From Cristatella mucedo (taxonomy: Eukaryota; Bryozoa; Phylactolaemata; Cristatellidae): a stretch of 64,000 bases of DNA. This document shows positions 11,131-23,605 of this stretch, piece after piece; the first letter of the stretch is position 1; every line of letters begins with the position of its first letter. Under the pieces are notes generated by a model. That model worked only from the letters and a program-made list of their open reading frames with translations. It searched no databases and had not been told where the DNA came from. A program made the position numbers and the translations under genes. The stretch spans positions 732,501-796,500 of the forward strand of contig WPIO01000024.1 of assembly GCA_009760855.2 (NCBI GenBank), given 5' to 3'.

Positions 11131-11889
11131 TGCGACTTTGAGGCTCCTGGATGCCCTATAGATGAATGGGCTTCATTAATTTTAGTTGCAGGTCATTCCT
11201 ACAGCATCGAGTAGACCGCCTAAATTATTGTAGAAGAAAGCCCATCTTGCCGACTGAAGAAGCTGGTAAAAGTTGGTGACAATTTCTCAGATCTGCTATT
11301 TTATACTTCCGTCAAACCTTCCTAGCTGCCTGACTTGCTCTCTTGAAGGTGGCTTATCCTTTTGAAGGGGCGGGGACAGAAACTGAAGATAGTGTGACAC
11401 AGGAGTGATAAATGAAGGAATGAGTGTATACGTAATACGCAATGCACTTGCCAGTTCGACATTTTGAAGGGGTCCGATGTGCAGAAGTAGCAGTTGCTTG
11501 AGTGGTCAGTTGGTAACCACCAAATTCTTGGGACAGCAAACTGTATAGCTCTCCCGCCCCATGTACCAGCCCTTGAACATCGGGAAATCAAAAATGGATG
11601 TTTCACACATGACCCAATTATGTGCAAGAAATTCCATACAGTGAGCAGTTTTTGTTCACCTTACCTTCAAAAGATCTTCTGCAGTGTTCGCATGTGAAAT
11701 GAAGTGCCCACGGCATGTCTTGACTCCCGATGGGTGTACCGAAGTATGTTTTGTAGGCCTAGCACATCTTAAGATCGGCTTCACGGAGTTATGTTTTTTG
11801 CTCTTGTTTTAATAAATTGTCATCACACGTAGCAAAATGTAGGCTGTGTGCGAGCTACTTCTTGATATAAAATGTCTTTATATATACAT
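11131..11889. other. No gene recognised
   Basis: Short open frames only. No repeats that recur elsewhere in the window were noticed. Confidence 0.5.
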
Positions 11890-12020
11890 GTAATTGGTTT
11901 ATATAGCGCCCCATGAGAACTTAATCTCTATTCAGGCGCTTCGCATACGCCTCGGGCTCGAGCCCACGACCTCAGCCAGACCTTGGTCGGCGCAAGCACC
12001 TTAACCGCTGGACCAAACCT
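11890..12020 (-). repeat. SINE-1 (tRNA-related, LINE-1-type tail)
   Basis: The complement reads GGTTTGGTCCAGCGGTTAAG (A-box region), GACCTTGGTC repeats, GGGCTCGAGCCC (B box) and the tail GCGCCTGAATAGAGATTAAG then GGGGCGCTATATAAACC. A full-length reference copy. Confidence 0.82.
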
Positions 12021-12345
12021 TCGTCTTTTTCAATTAAAGATGACTAATTATTATTCTCTCACTTCAACAACAACTACAATATCCGTTTAAGGCGCTCTTA
12101 CTGTTTACTTTTGTGGATAATATTCTTTATGTCAGCCTAACCATTGCTAAATTAGGTACCTGTTCCACGGCTTAAGTATTTTCGCGAACCCAATTTCTGC
12201 ACAGCCAAGCAAGAGAACTTTAAAATACCACCACAAAACAAGCAAACATAAGGGAATATGAGACACACCATATAACAAGGACAAAACAGTTTAGAATTTA
12301 ATAACCAGTGTTATCAGAACCCCGCAAGCACAAGACGACCTTGTA
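12021..12345. other. No gene recognised
   Basis: AT-rich spacer between two repeats, without exons or conserved motifs. Confidence 0.45.
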
Positions 12346-12395
12346 TTCAATTCTCTGAGTACGCTTTATCAAATGTGTTATTATTATTATTTTTA
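12346..12395 (+). repeat. LINE-1 tail, partial
   Basis: TTCTCTGAGTACGCTTTATC followed by AAATGTG and (TTA)n. Confidence 0.6.
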
Positions 12396-12573
12396 GATAG
12401 CATTTGACAGCTAAAGAGACCATTAAAAGATCACCTTGAATGTAGAACTAGCATCGTAGTATCTCGATTCTTGATTTACTGGGTCCCGCTTCAGGTACAT
12501 TGAGCTTCATTTGCTGTCTCTTCATCAAGAATAAATCGATCGACGTTGTGCCTAGTGTTGAGGCTGGTGAGAG

Positions 12574-12702
<129 letters not shown>

Positions 12703-12835
12703 CTATATTCATTTCCATAGGGCTCCAAGAGAAGTTAAATTCTATCCAGGTGCTTCGTATATGCCGAAGGGCTAGAGCCATTAGCATCGGCCAAAGGAGA
12801 GCGAGCACCTCACTTCTGGGTCAAACCAGGGCAGA
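12703..12835 (-). repeat. SINE-1, diverged
   Basis: The complement shows GGTTTGACCCAGAAGTGAGG, GGCTCTAGCCC in place of the B box, and CACCTGGATAGAATTTAACT in place of the stem-loop. Confidence 0.65.
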
Positions 12836-13040
12836 ATCGGCAGCAAAGCATCTTCTAAGATGCACAAATTACAATAAAACCGTAATTTCTAGTCTTTTTT
12901 TCTTGAATTAAAATCTATTTGTTTTTCTAACAAGCAACCAGTCGTGTTGAAATGTGCCTCATAAGACTTAATCGAGTCAGTAGAGATGCCTTTTACTTTG
13001 CTTTGTAACTATTGTCGGACTAATATGTTAGCTAAAGGTT
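12836..13040. other. No gene recognised
   Basis: AT-rich spacer, nothing recognisable. Confidence 0.4.
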
Positions 13041-13205
13041 AATTAATTCAACAACCTCTTTAATATAGTGGCTGAAGAGCCTTAACACCCTTACTACCAC
13101 TTGCAGTGGATACATAAGATCGCGAACTGCTAGAATCGAATCCAAGACCGACAGGGTCGTGAAGAGAAAGCACCGTAATTTACACTAAATAACGTGTCAA
13201 TTAAG
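13041..13205 (-). repeat. SINE-2, diverged
   Basis: CAACCTCTTTAATATAGTGG, then CCACTTGCAGTGG and GAATCGAATCCAAGACC. About the normal length but many substitutions. Confidence 0.6.
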
Positions 13206-13469
13206 CCACCCAGTCCATGACTGAGTGGTGGGGGCTTAAATGCAGTGGTTAACCCGTCAGTGGGCACCCAGTTAACTAAGTATCCATTGTGCAGCAACGT
13301 TCCTAAAAGTACTTATGGCAAGCAATTAAGATAAAGCGTAATGATAAACTTAGATGAACAAAGATAAACTTAGATAAACAGTAAGATGATGTGTAGTGTC
13401 CAAAAGAAGGAAGCTAATTCTAGCTTACATTTACATAACCAGTTGGTATAAGAGTCACCTGAGTTTGGC

Positions 13470-13530
13470 CTCTAAAGTGCCAGGATGGAGATTAAGTTCT
13501 CTTAAAGGGCTAAGCAAACGAATTATAAAC
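13470..13530 (+). repeat. SINE-1 3' end, partial
   Basis: GGAGATTAAGTTCTCTTAAAGGGC and ACGAATTATA match the SINE-1 tail. Confidence 0.5.
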
Positions 13531-13663
13531 GTTTGAATTTTGTTTAGGCCCAGCCAAACCTAGTTACTGTAATCTTTTCCGTTGGTCCTCGCTCGCCTTT
13601 TTAATTTAACGATAACCAGCCTGTAGAAACCCTACTGCAACTAAAAACATATTTAATACAATT

Positions 13664-13821
13664 TATCTGATTTAACAGCCTCATGTGTTTAGCGGCAGAA
13701 GAGCCTTAACATGCCATCACCACCGCTTGCATTTGGCAACATAGGATCGCCCACTGCAGGATTCGAACCCACTACCTTAGTCGTGAAAAACGAGCACCTT
13801 ACTTCCTGGGCCATCACGGCC
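13664..13821 (-). repeat. SINE-2
   Basis: CTGATTTAACAGCCTCATG, CACCGCTTGCA, GATTCGAACCCACTACC and a CCATCACGGCC end. Confidence 0.75.
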
Positions 13822-13921
13822 TAAGCCTTACGGTTTGACCAGTTTTTTTTTATCTAAAAGTTGCTTGCTTCCTGGACTTGGCACGTGGTCTGCATCCAGA
13901 TCTAAATTAAATTAGTTAAAA

Positions 13922-14078
13922 TAGCTGATTTAACAACCTCTTTTCTATAGCGACAGAAGAGCCTTTAACCACCGCTTGCAGCCACAGTACAGGATCTCCT
14001 ACCGCAGGATTCGAACCCACGACCTCGGGACCAAGCTCGTGATAAACAACCATCTTACTTAGTGTGCTATCACAGTTT
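13922..14078 (-). repeat. SINE-2
   Basis: TAGCTGATTTAACAACCTCT, GCAGGATTCGAACCCACGAC and AGTGTGCTATCACAG, in tandem orientation with the copy at 13664. Confidence 0.78.
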
Positions 14079-14659
14079 GCCGATGGTATTAATTTTTTTC
14101 GTGTAAAGCAGTGCTAGTGAATCTCGTTGAATTAGTAGGAAGTTTGCAAACGCAATCCGCCTGCTGCTCGAAGACTTACTGCTTCAATGTCCCGGTGAGC
14201 CTTGAGTTGGCTGAGAGGCTTATTTTGAGCGCTTCTGTTGGCAAGAATATTATCGTCCTCAAAGGAGCACCGGTCGATTTCTCTCCCTTGTCAGATCGCC
14301 GGCTTGCTCTTCCAGGTGAATTACTGGCGTGAGCGAGCAAAGACAAGCCGGTGACCAGTTATGACTTTAGTCCATCATTGATTCCATGCGAGTTTTAACG
14401 TATAGACCACTGAGGGAGTTCAAATTTTTTTACAGGCATTCTGCATCTCGCTGTACGTGCAGGATTCCCATTTTTGTGACAAGTTATTATTAAATATTCG
14501 CTCCGTGCTCTAGATGCTAAGGGTATCAATAGCACAACGGCACAATATCGTGCTCTCTTAATGGCTCTGTAAGCAGCTATTCATGCCCTCATTCACTTTC
14601 ACTTGGCAGAGGTTCGTATCACTGAGGTGAGCCAAGATGTTGGGAGTGACAAATGATGA
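14079..14659. other. No gene recognised
   Basis: Short open frame at 14111-14332 (plus) without motifs. No repeat recognised. Confidence 0.45.
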
Positions 14660-14885
<226 letters not shown>

Positions 14886-16024
14886 CTGCCAATGATTCAG
14901 AAGTAGGCGTAATTTAACCCCGAAACCGCAGTCGGCAAGGCCTGGCTTTAATGCAGATTAGCCGCCTAGAAATGTAGATTGGATTTGCGAAGTAAAAATC
15001 CAGCAAGTGATGCAGCCTTGGAGTACTGCTCTCGTCCATGCTTCTCTTAGTTTTAAAGCTCCTGCTTGAGAGAGGGTTAAGTCTATACTTTCCTAAGTAC
15101 AGTCATTTTCTGTGTTGTGGTAGCATCCATCTTCTATCTTTAAACTCAACGTCATGCTATATTATACAGTTATTACTAACTCGTCATTGCAGTATTTATA
15201 GCATCTATCAGCTCTGGTATTGGCCAGTATCATCTCATTGTAGACTGATGAAAACTTAAAGCTGAGTGGCCCTAAGTACTAGGTGTCGTCGTATATTAAC
15301 GAGCTGACTGAATGTGCCCCAGCAAGCGTCTTTATATCGAATGCCACATCGGCTCAAACATGACCACGCTGTGATAAAACATCGAGTAATAAATTTACAG
15401 GGATCTCTGCATCTCGAGGAAGTGGGTGGAGGTACTTATGAAATTTTAGTACCTTTATGCTGCTCTAAAAAGTTTCGGTGATGCTGAGTTCAGTGGTTTC
15501 GTGTAGCTTGGTCTGATCTCTTTCTATGCCGACCTTTACGAGAGGATGCGAACCCGCTGCTTATTGTTGCTGGCCCAAATAGCACGTAGCACAGTTCGCT
15601 GCGGACCCAAAGCTGTTGCATGACGGCTAGACTTACCCTTTCTGAATCATTTAGCAGTCGATGCACTTTAAAGGCTGGTTAATGCTTAACAACTGACTAT
15701 GGGCACTCCAAAAAAGTTAGTCGTTACTACTGGTCCTATGCAGATCCGGGATCCATCTTGGAAATCCGCCTGTGATGCGTACTGTTTGCACCTTGCCAGG
15801 ACTGGCTGCTGCTTGCATTCACCTGGTTTCCATTTTCCGATGTGAGCATGCAATGCCTAACGATTCGCTCCGCAGGCTAGCCACAGGTCGGCGGCAGCCG
15901 GCTGCTGCCGCCGATCGTCCGATGCCGCCTGCTGAGCCGCATGCTGAGTCGCTCCACTCGATGGGATGTATGCTCCCTCGGCCAAGGCCAAGGCCGAGGG
16001 ATAGAGCGTGTGCACTGCATTATC
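14886..16024. other. No gene recognised
   Basis: Contains a GC-rich patch (15870-16000) with open frames on both strands, including palindromic CGGCCAAGGCCAAGGCCG at 15978. No exon is supported. Confidence 0.4.
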
Positions 16025-16140
16025 CAGGTAGTAGGTTAAAGTCATGTGGCTGGTAATTTTGTATGGCCAACTGCAGGCGAGATTGATAGCCAAAACACTT
16101 CTCCTGCCGCTATATAAATGAGGCTGTTGAAGCAGCCTTG
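16025..16140 (+). repeat. SINE-2 3' fragment, diverged
   Basis: CCAACTGCAGGCGAGATTGATAGCC, CGCTATATAAATGAGGCTGTTGAAGCAGC: the 3' half of the family. Confidence 0.5.
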
Positions 16141-17655
16141 ACCTAAAATTAGGCTATATTTTATGCAAGCCAAGGGCAACTGGGCCGCTATATCCTTAAA
16201 GGAAAGCTTTGCTAAGGCTTAATTGAGGGTCTTTCCTCCTGTAAGTGTCTCTTAGCCTAGTATGGCGGCCCTCTTCGAGAGTGCCTCCAGTACCTGCTTC
16301 GCAGGGCTTCCTCCACCCAATGTCGAGTGCCTTGTTAGATCCAAGTCTGCTGTTTGTTTCATTTGCCGTCGTAATGCCCAAATGCTGGCTCCTCTGGAAT
16401 CTGAACTTGTGGTACATCTGCAATTTTGATCCCCTGGGCAAGAAATAATTTGAAAATACCCGATACTATAAAAATCATACCAATCGCGGCGCCTTATGAC
16501 GTACTACCATGTAACGCAAGCACTAGAAATTCCGACAAGGCATTTCGTTCAGAAGATAGTGAGCACTTTTGAGATCTTTTACGCTTTGATCTCAATATAA
16601 GTTGATGGTGAAACCCTGAAAACGCGAGCATGCACACATTTATTGTCTGAATGCGAAGTTCACACTACTTTATTGAAACTCGTGCATTTGTATTTGTTTA
16701 AAAAGGTGCTCCGCCTGGTTATGTTCACTTGTCAAGACGAATACTGACTCTGTTGCATGGCGATGGCATTTTTGAAGTACTTCCAAGTTGCGATATTCCC
16801 ACAAGTGCCATGTTAATACTTCAGGCTACCTGGCTGTACTTAGCGCGAATCAACTATTGAAAACACGTAGCGCCAGCAGGATTCGAACCCGGGATCTCAG
16901 CTTCCACAGCATTCCGGTGTCTTCTTTGTAACTGCTACGAAGGAAGATTTCCTTCTCCCTATGAGGCTGGCTTCGTTAATATTGGATGTAGCTTGATTTT
17001 AATTCTCACAAAATATGTCTTAAATGGCTTTTAATTTGAGATTGGCGAGATGACGATAACAGATGATAATCCACGAACGATGCAGTTACAGTTAAGTTGT
17101 TTGATAAGTACACAGAAAAAAGTGGAATTTGAAACTTGAGTTATTTTTGGGTCTTAAACCAAATGCATGTAGTCTGGTCTCCGAGGAACTTTAGGAGAAA
17201 CGACTCTTTGACACCGATCTTCCATATCAGCAGTCGATGTAACGAGAAACTGGCACCGGTTCAGGCAAGTCACCTTTCCTAAAGTCAAGCATTTCCTTAA
17301 GGATTGGATACCGATCTACTTCAAGTGCTTGAAGGATAGATATCTATTACCCCGGGAACCGCCAAACTCAACAGTCAATGTCCCGCGCTCACTCCTTAAG
17401 ATGGAAGGTAAATCGGAAAAACCAAAAATGAAGAGTTCGAGGAGAGATCGCTTTTAATTACTTGAATCATTTACGAGAGTCATGTATCGGCCGGTACGAC
17501 TGCTTCAAGCGTACAAGATTTGACAACTGCAACGAAACAAAAACAATTTTCGCGCTAGGCGTGCCTCTCAACGCCACGATTTGGACACTGAAACGACATT
17601 AAGACGGGCTTGCCTGAGAAAATGATCGACGAACGAAGGCAGGACACTTCCAGAA
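16141..17655. other. No gene recognised
   Basis: Unique-looking. A tRNA-like CAGGATTCGAACCCGGGATC fragment at 16875-16896 may be a SINE remnant. This is downstream flank of CHDH. Confidence 0.45.
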
Positions 17656-17659
17656 CCAG

Positions 17660-17665
17660 TTTATT
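17660..17665 (-). terminator. CHDH: Likely poly(A) signal of CHDH
   Basis: AATAAA on the minus strand, 183 bases after the CHDH stop codon. It is the first canonical hexamer I noticed downstream of the stop. The cleavage site itself cannot be fixed from sequence. Confidence 0.6.
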
Positions 17666-17847
17666 AAGTAGACCAAGATGTCGTGACCAGGATCAAGCAT
17701 GGCGTATCTGCTTAGACACACTGCCTACGCACAGCCTCGGGACTATTCGGGCGCTCTGTCACTGACGTGCTTGATCGAATCACCGAAGCAAAGCTGTCTT
17801 CAAATGTGTCGCCCTTACTAAGTAGTAGGATCACCCCAGTCGAGCTG

Positions 17848-18660
17848 CTAGCACGCTCGCACGTACGGGCGAGTCGGCTGGCCGTCTCTCTGTAGCTCTG
17901 GACTGCGAGGTGTCCAAACAGCTACATGAGCTCTAGGCAGTGGCTTGTGACCTCGAATAATGTCAGCACATTTCTCCGCAATCATGATCACGACAGCGTT
18001 GAGGTTGCTGCTGACCACACTTGGCATTATGGAGGCGTCGACGACGCGAAGACCGTCGACGCCTCGAACCTGTGCGGATGCGTTCACCACAGCTAGCCTG
18101 TCACGAGCCGTATCCCCCATTTTGCAAGTGCACGACGGATGGTATGCACTGTCGGCTCGCTGCCTCACGAATGCTGCCAGTTCGCCGTCGTTCCTGGCAC
18201 CATTGCCTGGCTGCAGCTCGGGGCCGCGGAACTCGTCAAATGCCGGCTGATTGAGAATCTCTCGAGCCAACCAGACACACGAAACCATGTCGTCCACATC
18301 CGACTTCGTGGCCAGGTAGTTGGGATCAATGAGGGGGTGATCCTTTGGGCTGCGCGACGCAAGCCTGACAGTTCCTCGGCTTTCGGCTCGCAGCGTGCCC
18401 ACGTGCACCTGATAAGCGTGACACGAGCCAGTTCGGCGGCCGTGGTCGACGACCGTGGAGGGTAGAAAGTGGAACTGCACGTCCGGATGAGCGACGCTCG
18501 CTCGGGAGCGTACGAATGCACCCGACTCGAGGTGAGAAGTGGCGCCGTCGCCCGTCCTCGAGGCAAACCACTGCAGTCCTATGCGGATCATGTTGTGCGG
18601 AAATCTCCACTGCGCCGAGTACAGAGTGATGGGCTGGGTGCACGTCTGCTGCACGTACAC
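17848..18660 (-). CDS. CHDH: Choline dehydrogenase, coding exon 5 (C-terminus and active site)
   Basis: The last and longest exon (813 bp with the stop) encodes residues 368-637, the C-terminal GMC domain. The catalytic histidine lies in SAYHPSCTCKMG (His541). The second active-site position is in SSNLNAVVIMIAEK (Asn588); most relatives have NAPTIMIAE here, so Ala-Val-Val replaces Ala-Pro-Thr. The acceptor is GTTGCAG before GTGTACGTGC. The protein ends with a short basic, Pro-rich tail after RGHKPLP that is not conserved. The stop is followed, 183 bases on, by a poly(A) signal. The exon is intact and under no visible decay, so the gene is probably functional. Confidence 0.94.
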   Translation of the reverse strand: MYVQQTCTQPITLYSAQWRFPHNMIRIGLQWFASRTGDGATSHLESGAFVRSRASVAHPDVQFHFLPSTVVDHGRRTGSCHAYQVHVGTLRAESRGTVRLASRSPKDHPLIDPNYLATKSDVDDMVSCVWLAREILNQPAFDEFRGPELQPGNGARNDGELAAFVRQRADSAYHPSCTCKMGDTARDRLAVVNASAQVRGVDGLRVVDASIMPSVVSSNLNAVVIMIAEKCADIIRGHKPLPRAHVAVWTPRSPELQRDGQPTRPYVRAC

Positions 18661-18751
18661 CTGCAACGGTCAGCAGCAGCAGCAGCGCTGCAAGCTTTCC
18701 ACCCAGCTCTTCAAAGGGGCAGCCAGGCGAAAAAAAGTTGTAGCTCTCAAG

Positions 18752-18840
18752 TAATAATAATTAAATAACACAAATTTATACAGCGCCTCAAGAGGACTGA
18801 ATCTCGTTCATAGGTGCTGTATATACGCTATAAAGGAAGA
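18752..18840 (-). repeat. SINE-1-like 3' fragment in CHDH intron 4
   Basis: AATAATAATTAAATAAC, TTATACAGCGCCTCAAGAGG and GAATCTCGTTCATAGGTGCTG: a stem-loop-type tail, diverged. Confidence 0.55.
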
Positions 18841-19936
18841 AAGTAGACTGGTTAGGGATAGAATGCCCAGTTTCAGCACGTGTATGCAAACGCAGGACGA
18901 AATTCGCCTTGGTGGAGTAAATGCTCTGACTAACAGGTGGGATTTAGCTCTCTTTTTAAATCTTACTCAGTCAAAAGATGCGGAGCTATTTGTTATTGAG
19001 CTCCGGGCTTTAGGAGCGCAAGCAATGAAAGCGACGTCCCCAAGGGATGTAAGGTACGGTAGAGACACCGATAAATGACTCAAGAAGTAGGAGAAGCTGT
19101 TGCTTCGACCGGTAGCCTGAAGAGTAAGCCTTCCTGGTTGGCGTTCCGGATATGAATGGAATGTCGGGAAGCGAGAGTGAGTAACCAAACTTGAAGTCGA
19201 TCCAATATCTTATTGCGCAGGCACAGGTAGGCCTGTTGCGAATTACAGAATTCTAGGCAGGATTGTCACATGCGAGAGTCTTGGCTGAGGTATTCTTACA
19301 CTCGCACTGCGACTGCATCTGCACATAAGTCCGCAGGGCCGCAAACACAGCATTCATTATGGCGCCAGTCTTTGCAGATGCCTGAAAAACACTAGGGCCT
19401 CGAACCCCAATATCAGTTCGTAGCTGTTGCACCAATACACGTAGGCCTACTGACGGCAGCAGAGCACGGCAGCAATAAAAACAACATAGCAAGTCCGTGT
19501 CGTTAATGTGGACCAGTCTATTGGACAGTCTCAGAAGGCTGCATGTATAAATGTATAAGCCGTGGCCTACAGCTCGAAGCCCTGAGCAAAACTGACTGGC
19601 TCAATGCATTGTGAGTGCAACCGACCAATTATTACTTATGACGTATCTGGTTCCTACAGATTTTAATACAGGAGCCACTAATAATCTCTTGGGGTGTCAT
19701 GACCTGGCCAATAAATAATTCTCCATTACAAATTGTCAACGCCGAGTCCTCGATTGCAACCTGTCGCGTGGCAAAGGAGCGTCGCGATTGGTAGGCGGCA
19801 GTTCACCAGGGCTTGAAAGCGAGTCTCGAGCGGCAGTCAATGTTGACCCGCCCCTCCCCTTCTCCTGGGAGACGGCGATTACTAACGAGCCCGACGTCGC
19901 GTTTTCGCGGCACTCGCAAGCGCTCAGCGTGCCAAC
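18841..19936 (-). other. CHDH: CHDH intron 4, remainder
   Basis: No repeat or exon recognised besides the fragment at 18752-18840. Confidence 0.6.
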
Positions 19937-20201
19937 CTCCAGGTGGTCCTGCAGGTTCTGGCCGACTCCTGGCACGTCGACCGCAGTCTCTATGCCCAAG
20001 CCTCTTAGGTGCTCTGCCGGACCGATGCCGCTCAGCATGAGCAGCTGCGGCGAGTTGATGGCGCCGCCGCAGAGGATAACCTCGGCGGCCGCTCGCGCTC
20101 TGTGCAGCTGTCCGCCGAGCTCGTACTCGACGCCGACTGCACGGTTTCCGTCAAGAAGAACCCTCGTGCAGAGGGCATTGCTCTGCACTTTCAGATTAGG
20201 C
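19937..20201 (-). CDS. CHDH: Choline dehydrogenase, coding exon 4
   Basis: This 265-bp exon encodes residues 279-367. It carries the second GMC signature, GAINSPQLLMLSGIG (325-339), and the conserved PGVGQNLQDHLE just before the donor. The acceptor is TCCTCTAG and the donor is CTGGAG before GTTGGC, ending on a codon boundary so that exon 5 continues with VYVQQTC. Reading past the donor quickly leaves family homology, which supports the boundary. The plus strand here also shows a long open frame, but that is a shadow of this GC-rich exon. Confidence 0.93.
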
Positions 20202-22070
20202 CTAGAGGAAAGGAAAGACATCGATGCGCTGCAGAGGCGCTTTCGAGTTCCGAGAGACACACTGGCTCAAGTCAAAAAGTCAACCGCGAGGTATTTACTT
20301 TTTCTCCACAATCACGCACCTTTATCTTTTAAAGGATTTTCAAGCAATTCACTCAGATGCATGATGCAACCTAACCCGCTTTAAAGAACAGGCTCTCATC
20401 TCTATTGAGACGGAGCGCTACAGTAAAGGAACACGGCAGAGGACTACGAGCGCCCATACCGTAACATAAGTAGGACATGTCCGTAACGCAGACGAGTCTA
20501 TTTAATAATAATACTAATGATAATGCACTTGATAAAGCATTGGAGGTTTACCGGCGTTAAACCCTGGCCTTGACGTACACCAACAGCTCCGTGGTTTAGA
20601 GCTCAAAGAAGTTCAAATGCCAATGCCAACTCCGGAACCACAACTGTTACCTATTGCAATGCGCTAGCTGTTATGCGGCCTCGGCCATAGATTGTCATAC
20701 GATCGGTTCCTAGCCGTATCAATTAAAGAACCGCGAGTAATGAAAATCAGACATAACGTGGCTGATTTAGATCAGCGCCGTTTCAACGGCAATCGAACAC
20801 ATGCTACGAATGAAGTGCATGAAGAATGAATAATGAAATGAGGAAGAAAATACACTGCATTGCTGGGAAATATCTGAGCGATCATTTAGTTAGCATAGAT
20901 AATTCGTCGCTATATTGATCTAGTATTGCAAATACAAATGTTCATATGCATAAAGATGTTGATGCACTAATAAAGAATTAGAAGATTTCCGGTCGGCATA
21001 GTGGACTAGATAGGGGGACACTAAGGGTCGCATTTCCCGGCAGTTTTCATTTATTTTTCTCTAGTGTAAACAAGCTCAAATTTTAAGGTTGACACGCGTG
21101 CTTACTTAAGTGCATCACGAGAGAGTAGCTAATTTCATTTTCGCACTTGCTCAGTAGAGCTCTTGTCCGTCAGTGATCTCGAGCGGCCTGGCTAACGCTG
21201 CGGTCGACGACTTTTGACAAATGTAGGCGCGGTGTCAACAAATGTGCAGCCGCCCTTCCGGCTAGCATTACGGGGCCCGGACCCTATCGAAGGCGGGTCT
21301 TTCTAGGCCGATAGACGTTGCCACGTAAAATTCGTTCTCAGCTTAGCCAAGAAGTATCGCAAAAGCGTTCAGGCACACGCAAAAAAAGGCCCATCACTTG
21401 AAACCGGACAGTGGTGCGGCCGTCTTTGCCCTCGAACACTCGACAGCAAACAGCAGAGGCAAACCGAAGCTATCTCTGTATCTCCAGAAATGAGAAAAGA
21501 GTCTTATCGACAGCCTATCGTGGCCAAGAATTTTCAGTGCGCGTAAATGTCATTAGTGATTGCGAAACTCAAGTTTCGATTTACGACTGCTGCAGCCGAC
21601 TCTAGGGCAAGAGCAGCAAGGAGAGTTTGGCATTTTCAACGCAGTGGTGGTAACGGATGCGCTGGTTACCAGCTCAACAGAATCTGCCAAACGGACTCCG
21701 AGTACATGAGCAGCATCAGTGGACCCAGGACGCGCTCGTATGGAACCTCAGCGGCACACCACTAGGAATAATTCGGCACTTCCAGCTAATCCGTTTTTAA
21801 TAGTCTTTCTTCCTCTTCGCTATCTTGTTCTCTAAGAGTGCCCATTTGTCTCACTCGTATCATCCTTCCTTTTTTCGCTGATTTCTGAAATCTTACCTCT
21901 GATCTTCGAAATTTATTAATAAAATAACGTGCAATTGGCATGCAAGCCAGTCCGACTGCTCACGTTGAGCGTTGCTTCGCGAGCTAGTTCTGTATGGATT
22001 GCATGTGTTGGCTGGCGAAAATACGGTTCGGAGCTAGCAAGGACTAAAACAAGTGTACATATAACATAAT
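20202..22070 (-). other. CHDH: CHDH intron 3, proximal part
   Basis: Little recognisable; a short LINE-1 tail remnant (ATTAATAATACTAATGATAA, TGCACTTGATAAAGC) at 20500-20541. Open frames on the plus strand here lack motifs. Confidence 0.55.
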
Positions 22071-22074
22071 AATA

Positions 22075-22226
22075 TGATTCATTGGTATAGCGCCCTATGA
22101 GAACTTGAATATATCTTTTCAGGTACTTCCTACATACCACAGGGCTCGAACCCAAGACCATCAAATACATTAACTTTGACCTTGGTCGGGCGAGCACCTT
22201 AACCACTGGGCCAAATCAGGGTGGTA
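22075..22226 (-). repeat. SINE-1 in CHDH intron 3
   Basis: The complement reads TTTGGCCCAGTGGTTAAGG, GACCAAGGTC, GGTTCGAGCC-like B box (GGGTTCGAGCCCTG) and the tail GAAAAGATATATTCAAGTTC with GGGCGCTATACC. Full-length. Confidence 0.78.
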
Positions 22227-22990
22227 TCACTTGACATATGCCCTCTTGGGAGAGGTCAAGATGGGTTACAGTGGAGATTTACATTGTTTCGGTAATGGAT
22301 CTGTGATTTGAATACTTCTCTAGAAAATTAGGACTCAGCCTTAGCTAAAATGGTGCTAAAAAAATCTTCTATGTCAAGCGGTTAACAGCGCGTCACGACT
22401 TTCGGCGCGTTTGTAAGTCTAAGTTTAGTATCAGCAGTAAACAAAAGGGCATCGTGATGGGATGGACCTATAATTTAGTCGGAGGCATCACACTCAGTAA
22501 GGACGTTAACTAACAAAGAGTTGTAGAATTGCATTTACGAGGGAAGGTCGGCAGGACCTAAGTAGGTCAAGTAGCAGGGCAGATGATGCAAGTCTGCTGC
22601 AGACAGCATCATGCCAAAAGACGTTAGGTTTCTTGACTCACACGTAATTTTGGATGACAAAATGGAAACGCCTTCCAGGGGAGAAGGAAATCTTTTTGCG
22701 ATCAGAACGTTCCGAAAGGAGTGCCGATAGGGTACAGCCGCGGTAAAAAACTAACGAAAAGGCGTGGCCTGTACGTATATGTGTATGGGCTTAAACTTGA
22801 GTATGGAGGCACAAAGAGATATTGGCAATGAAGTGAAGTAGCCTTCTAATTTTTAATAAATTATATGTGTTTCGTCGCCGGGGGAATAGAGTTTCCTAGA
22901 GAATAACAGCGATGTCGTTGATATATCATACGTGTCTGCTGCATTTGAGGGAAGAGTGGCCGCGTCAGCTCAAGTAGTGAATATTGCTGC
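22227..22990 (-). other. CHDH: CHDH intron 3, nothing recognised
   Basis: No exon or repeat recognised in this stretch. Confidence 0.5.
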
Positions 22991-23074
22991 TTCATTTGCA
23001 TTACAAGTAAAGCGCCTAGAAAGAGAATGAGTTCTCTGAGGATGCTTTATCAAACGTGTTATTATTATTATTAG
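22991..23074 (+). repeat. LINE-1 tail in CHDH intron 3
   Basis: AAAGCGCCTAGAAAGAGAAT, GAGTTCTCTGAGGATGCTTT, then (ATT)n. Confidence 0.78.
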
Positions 23075-23507
23075 TACTATACAATATTCTACGTTGGGGT
23101 CATTTAAGGAGAAATCGTGTCCTGTATGCTGCGGACAAGCTATTTCTTAAATCTGAAGACTCTATTCGTTAATGTCACTATTTCTTTCATCGCGCGCCCT
23201 GACAGCTCAACAACTACTCTACACCTGTAGCATGGGGTTTAGTAAAATCTGTACGTTTACAAATGCTGCAGTTTGCATTTTTCTTACAGTCTGTCGAAAC
23301 TGCACAGACGCTCCTCCTTCCTAAGACAAAAAATAAAGCGACACCTACATCCAACCGTTACCGTAGACTCGGCGAGGTATTTTAAGAACGTTTTTTTCTG
23401 GGTCAGCCAATCGTAGGTTGAAGGTTGAACGGTGATCTCCCTTCGAGATGCCCCTTTTCGGCTCAGCTAGTAAAGGCGGCTAGCCGGTAGCCTCCTTTGC
23501 AATGATA

Positions 23508-23590
23508 ACAGTAATAATAATTGGAAGACATTTGAACAGCGCCCCAATAGGACTAAATCTTTTACTAGGCACTGTACGCGTGTGCTATTC
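23508..23590 (-). repeat. SINE-1-like 3' fragment
   Basis: CAGTAATAATAATTGG, ACAGCGCCCCAATAGGACTA and TTTTACTAGGCACTGTACGC; a stem-loop tail next to a SINE-2 copy. Confidence 0.5.
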
Positions 23591-23605
23591 CCTAAAAATA
23601 AAATT

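Noticed and set aside
18021-18768. Several plus-strand open frames
   Set aside because: Shadows of CHDH exon 5.
19788-20384. Plus-strand open frame of 198 codons
   Set aside because: Shadow of GC-rich CHDH exon 4 on the opposite strand.
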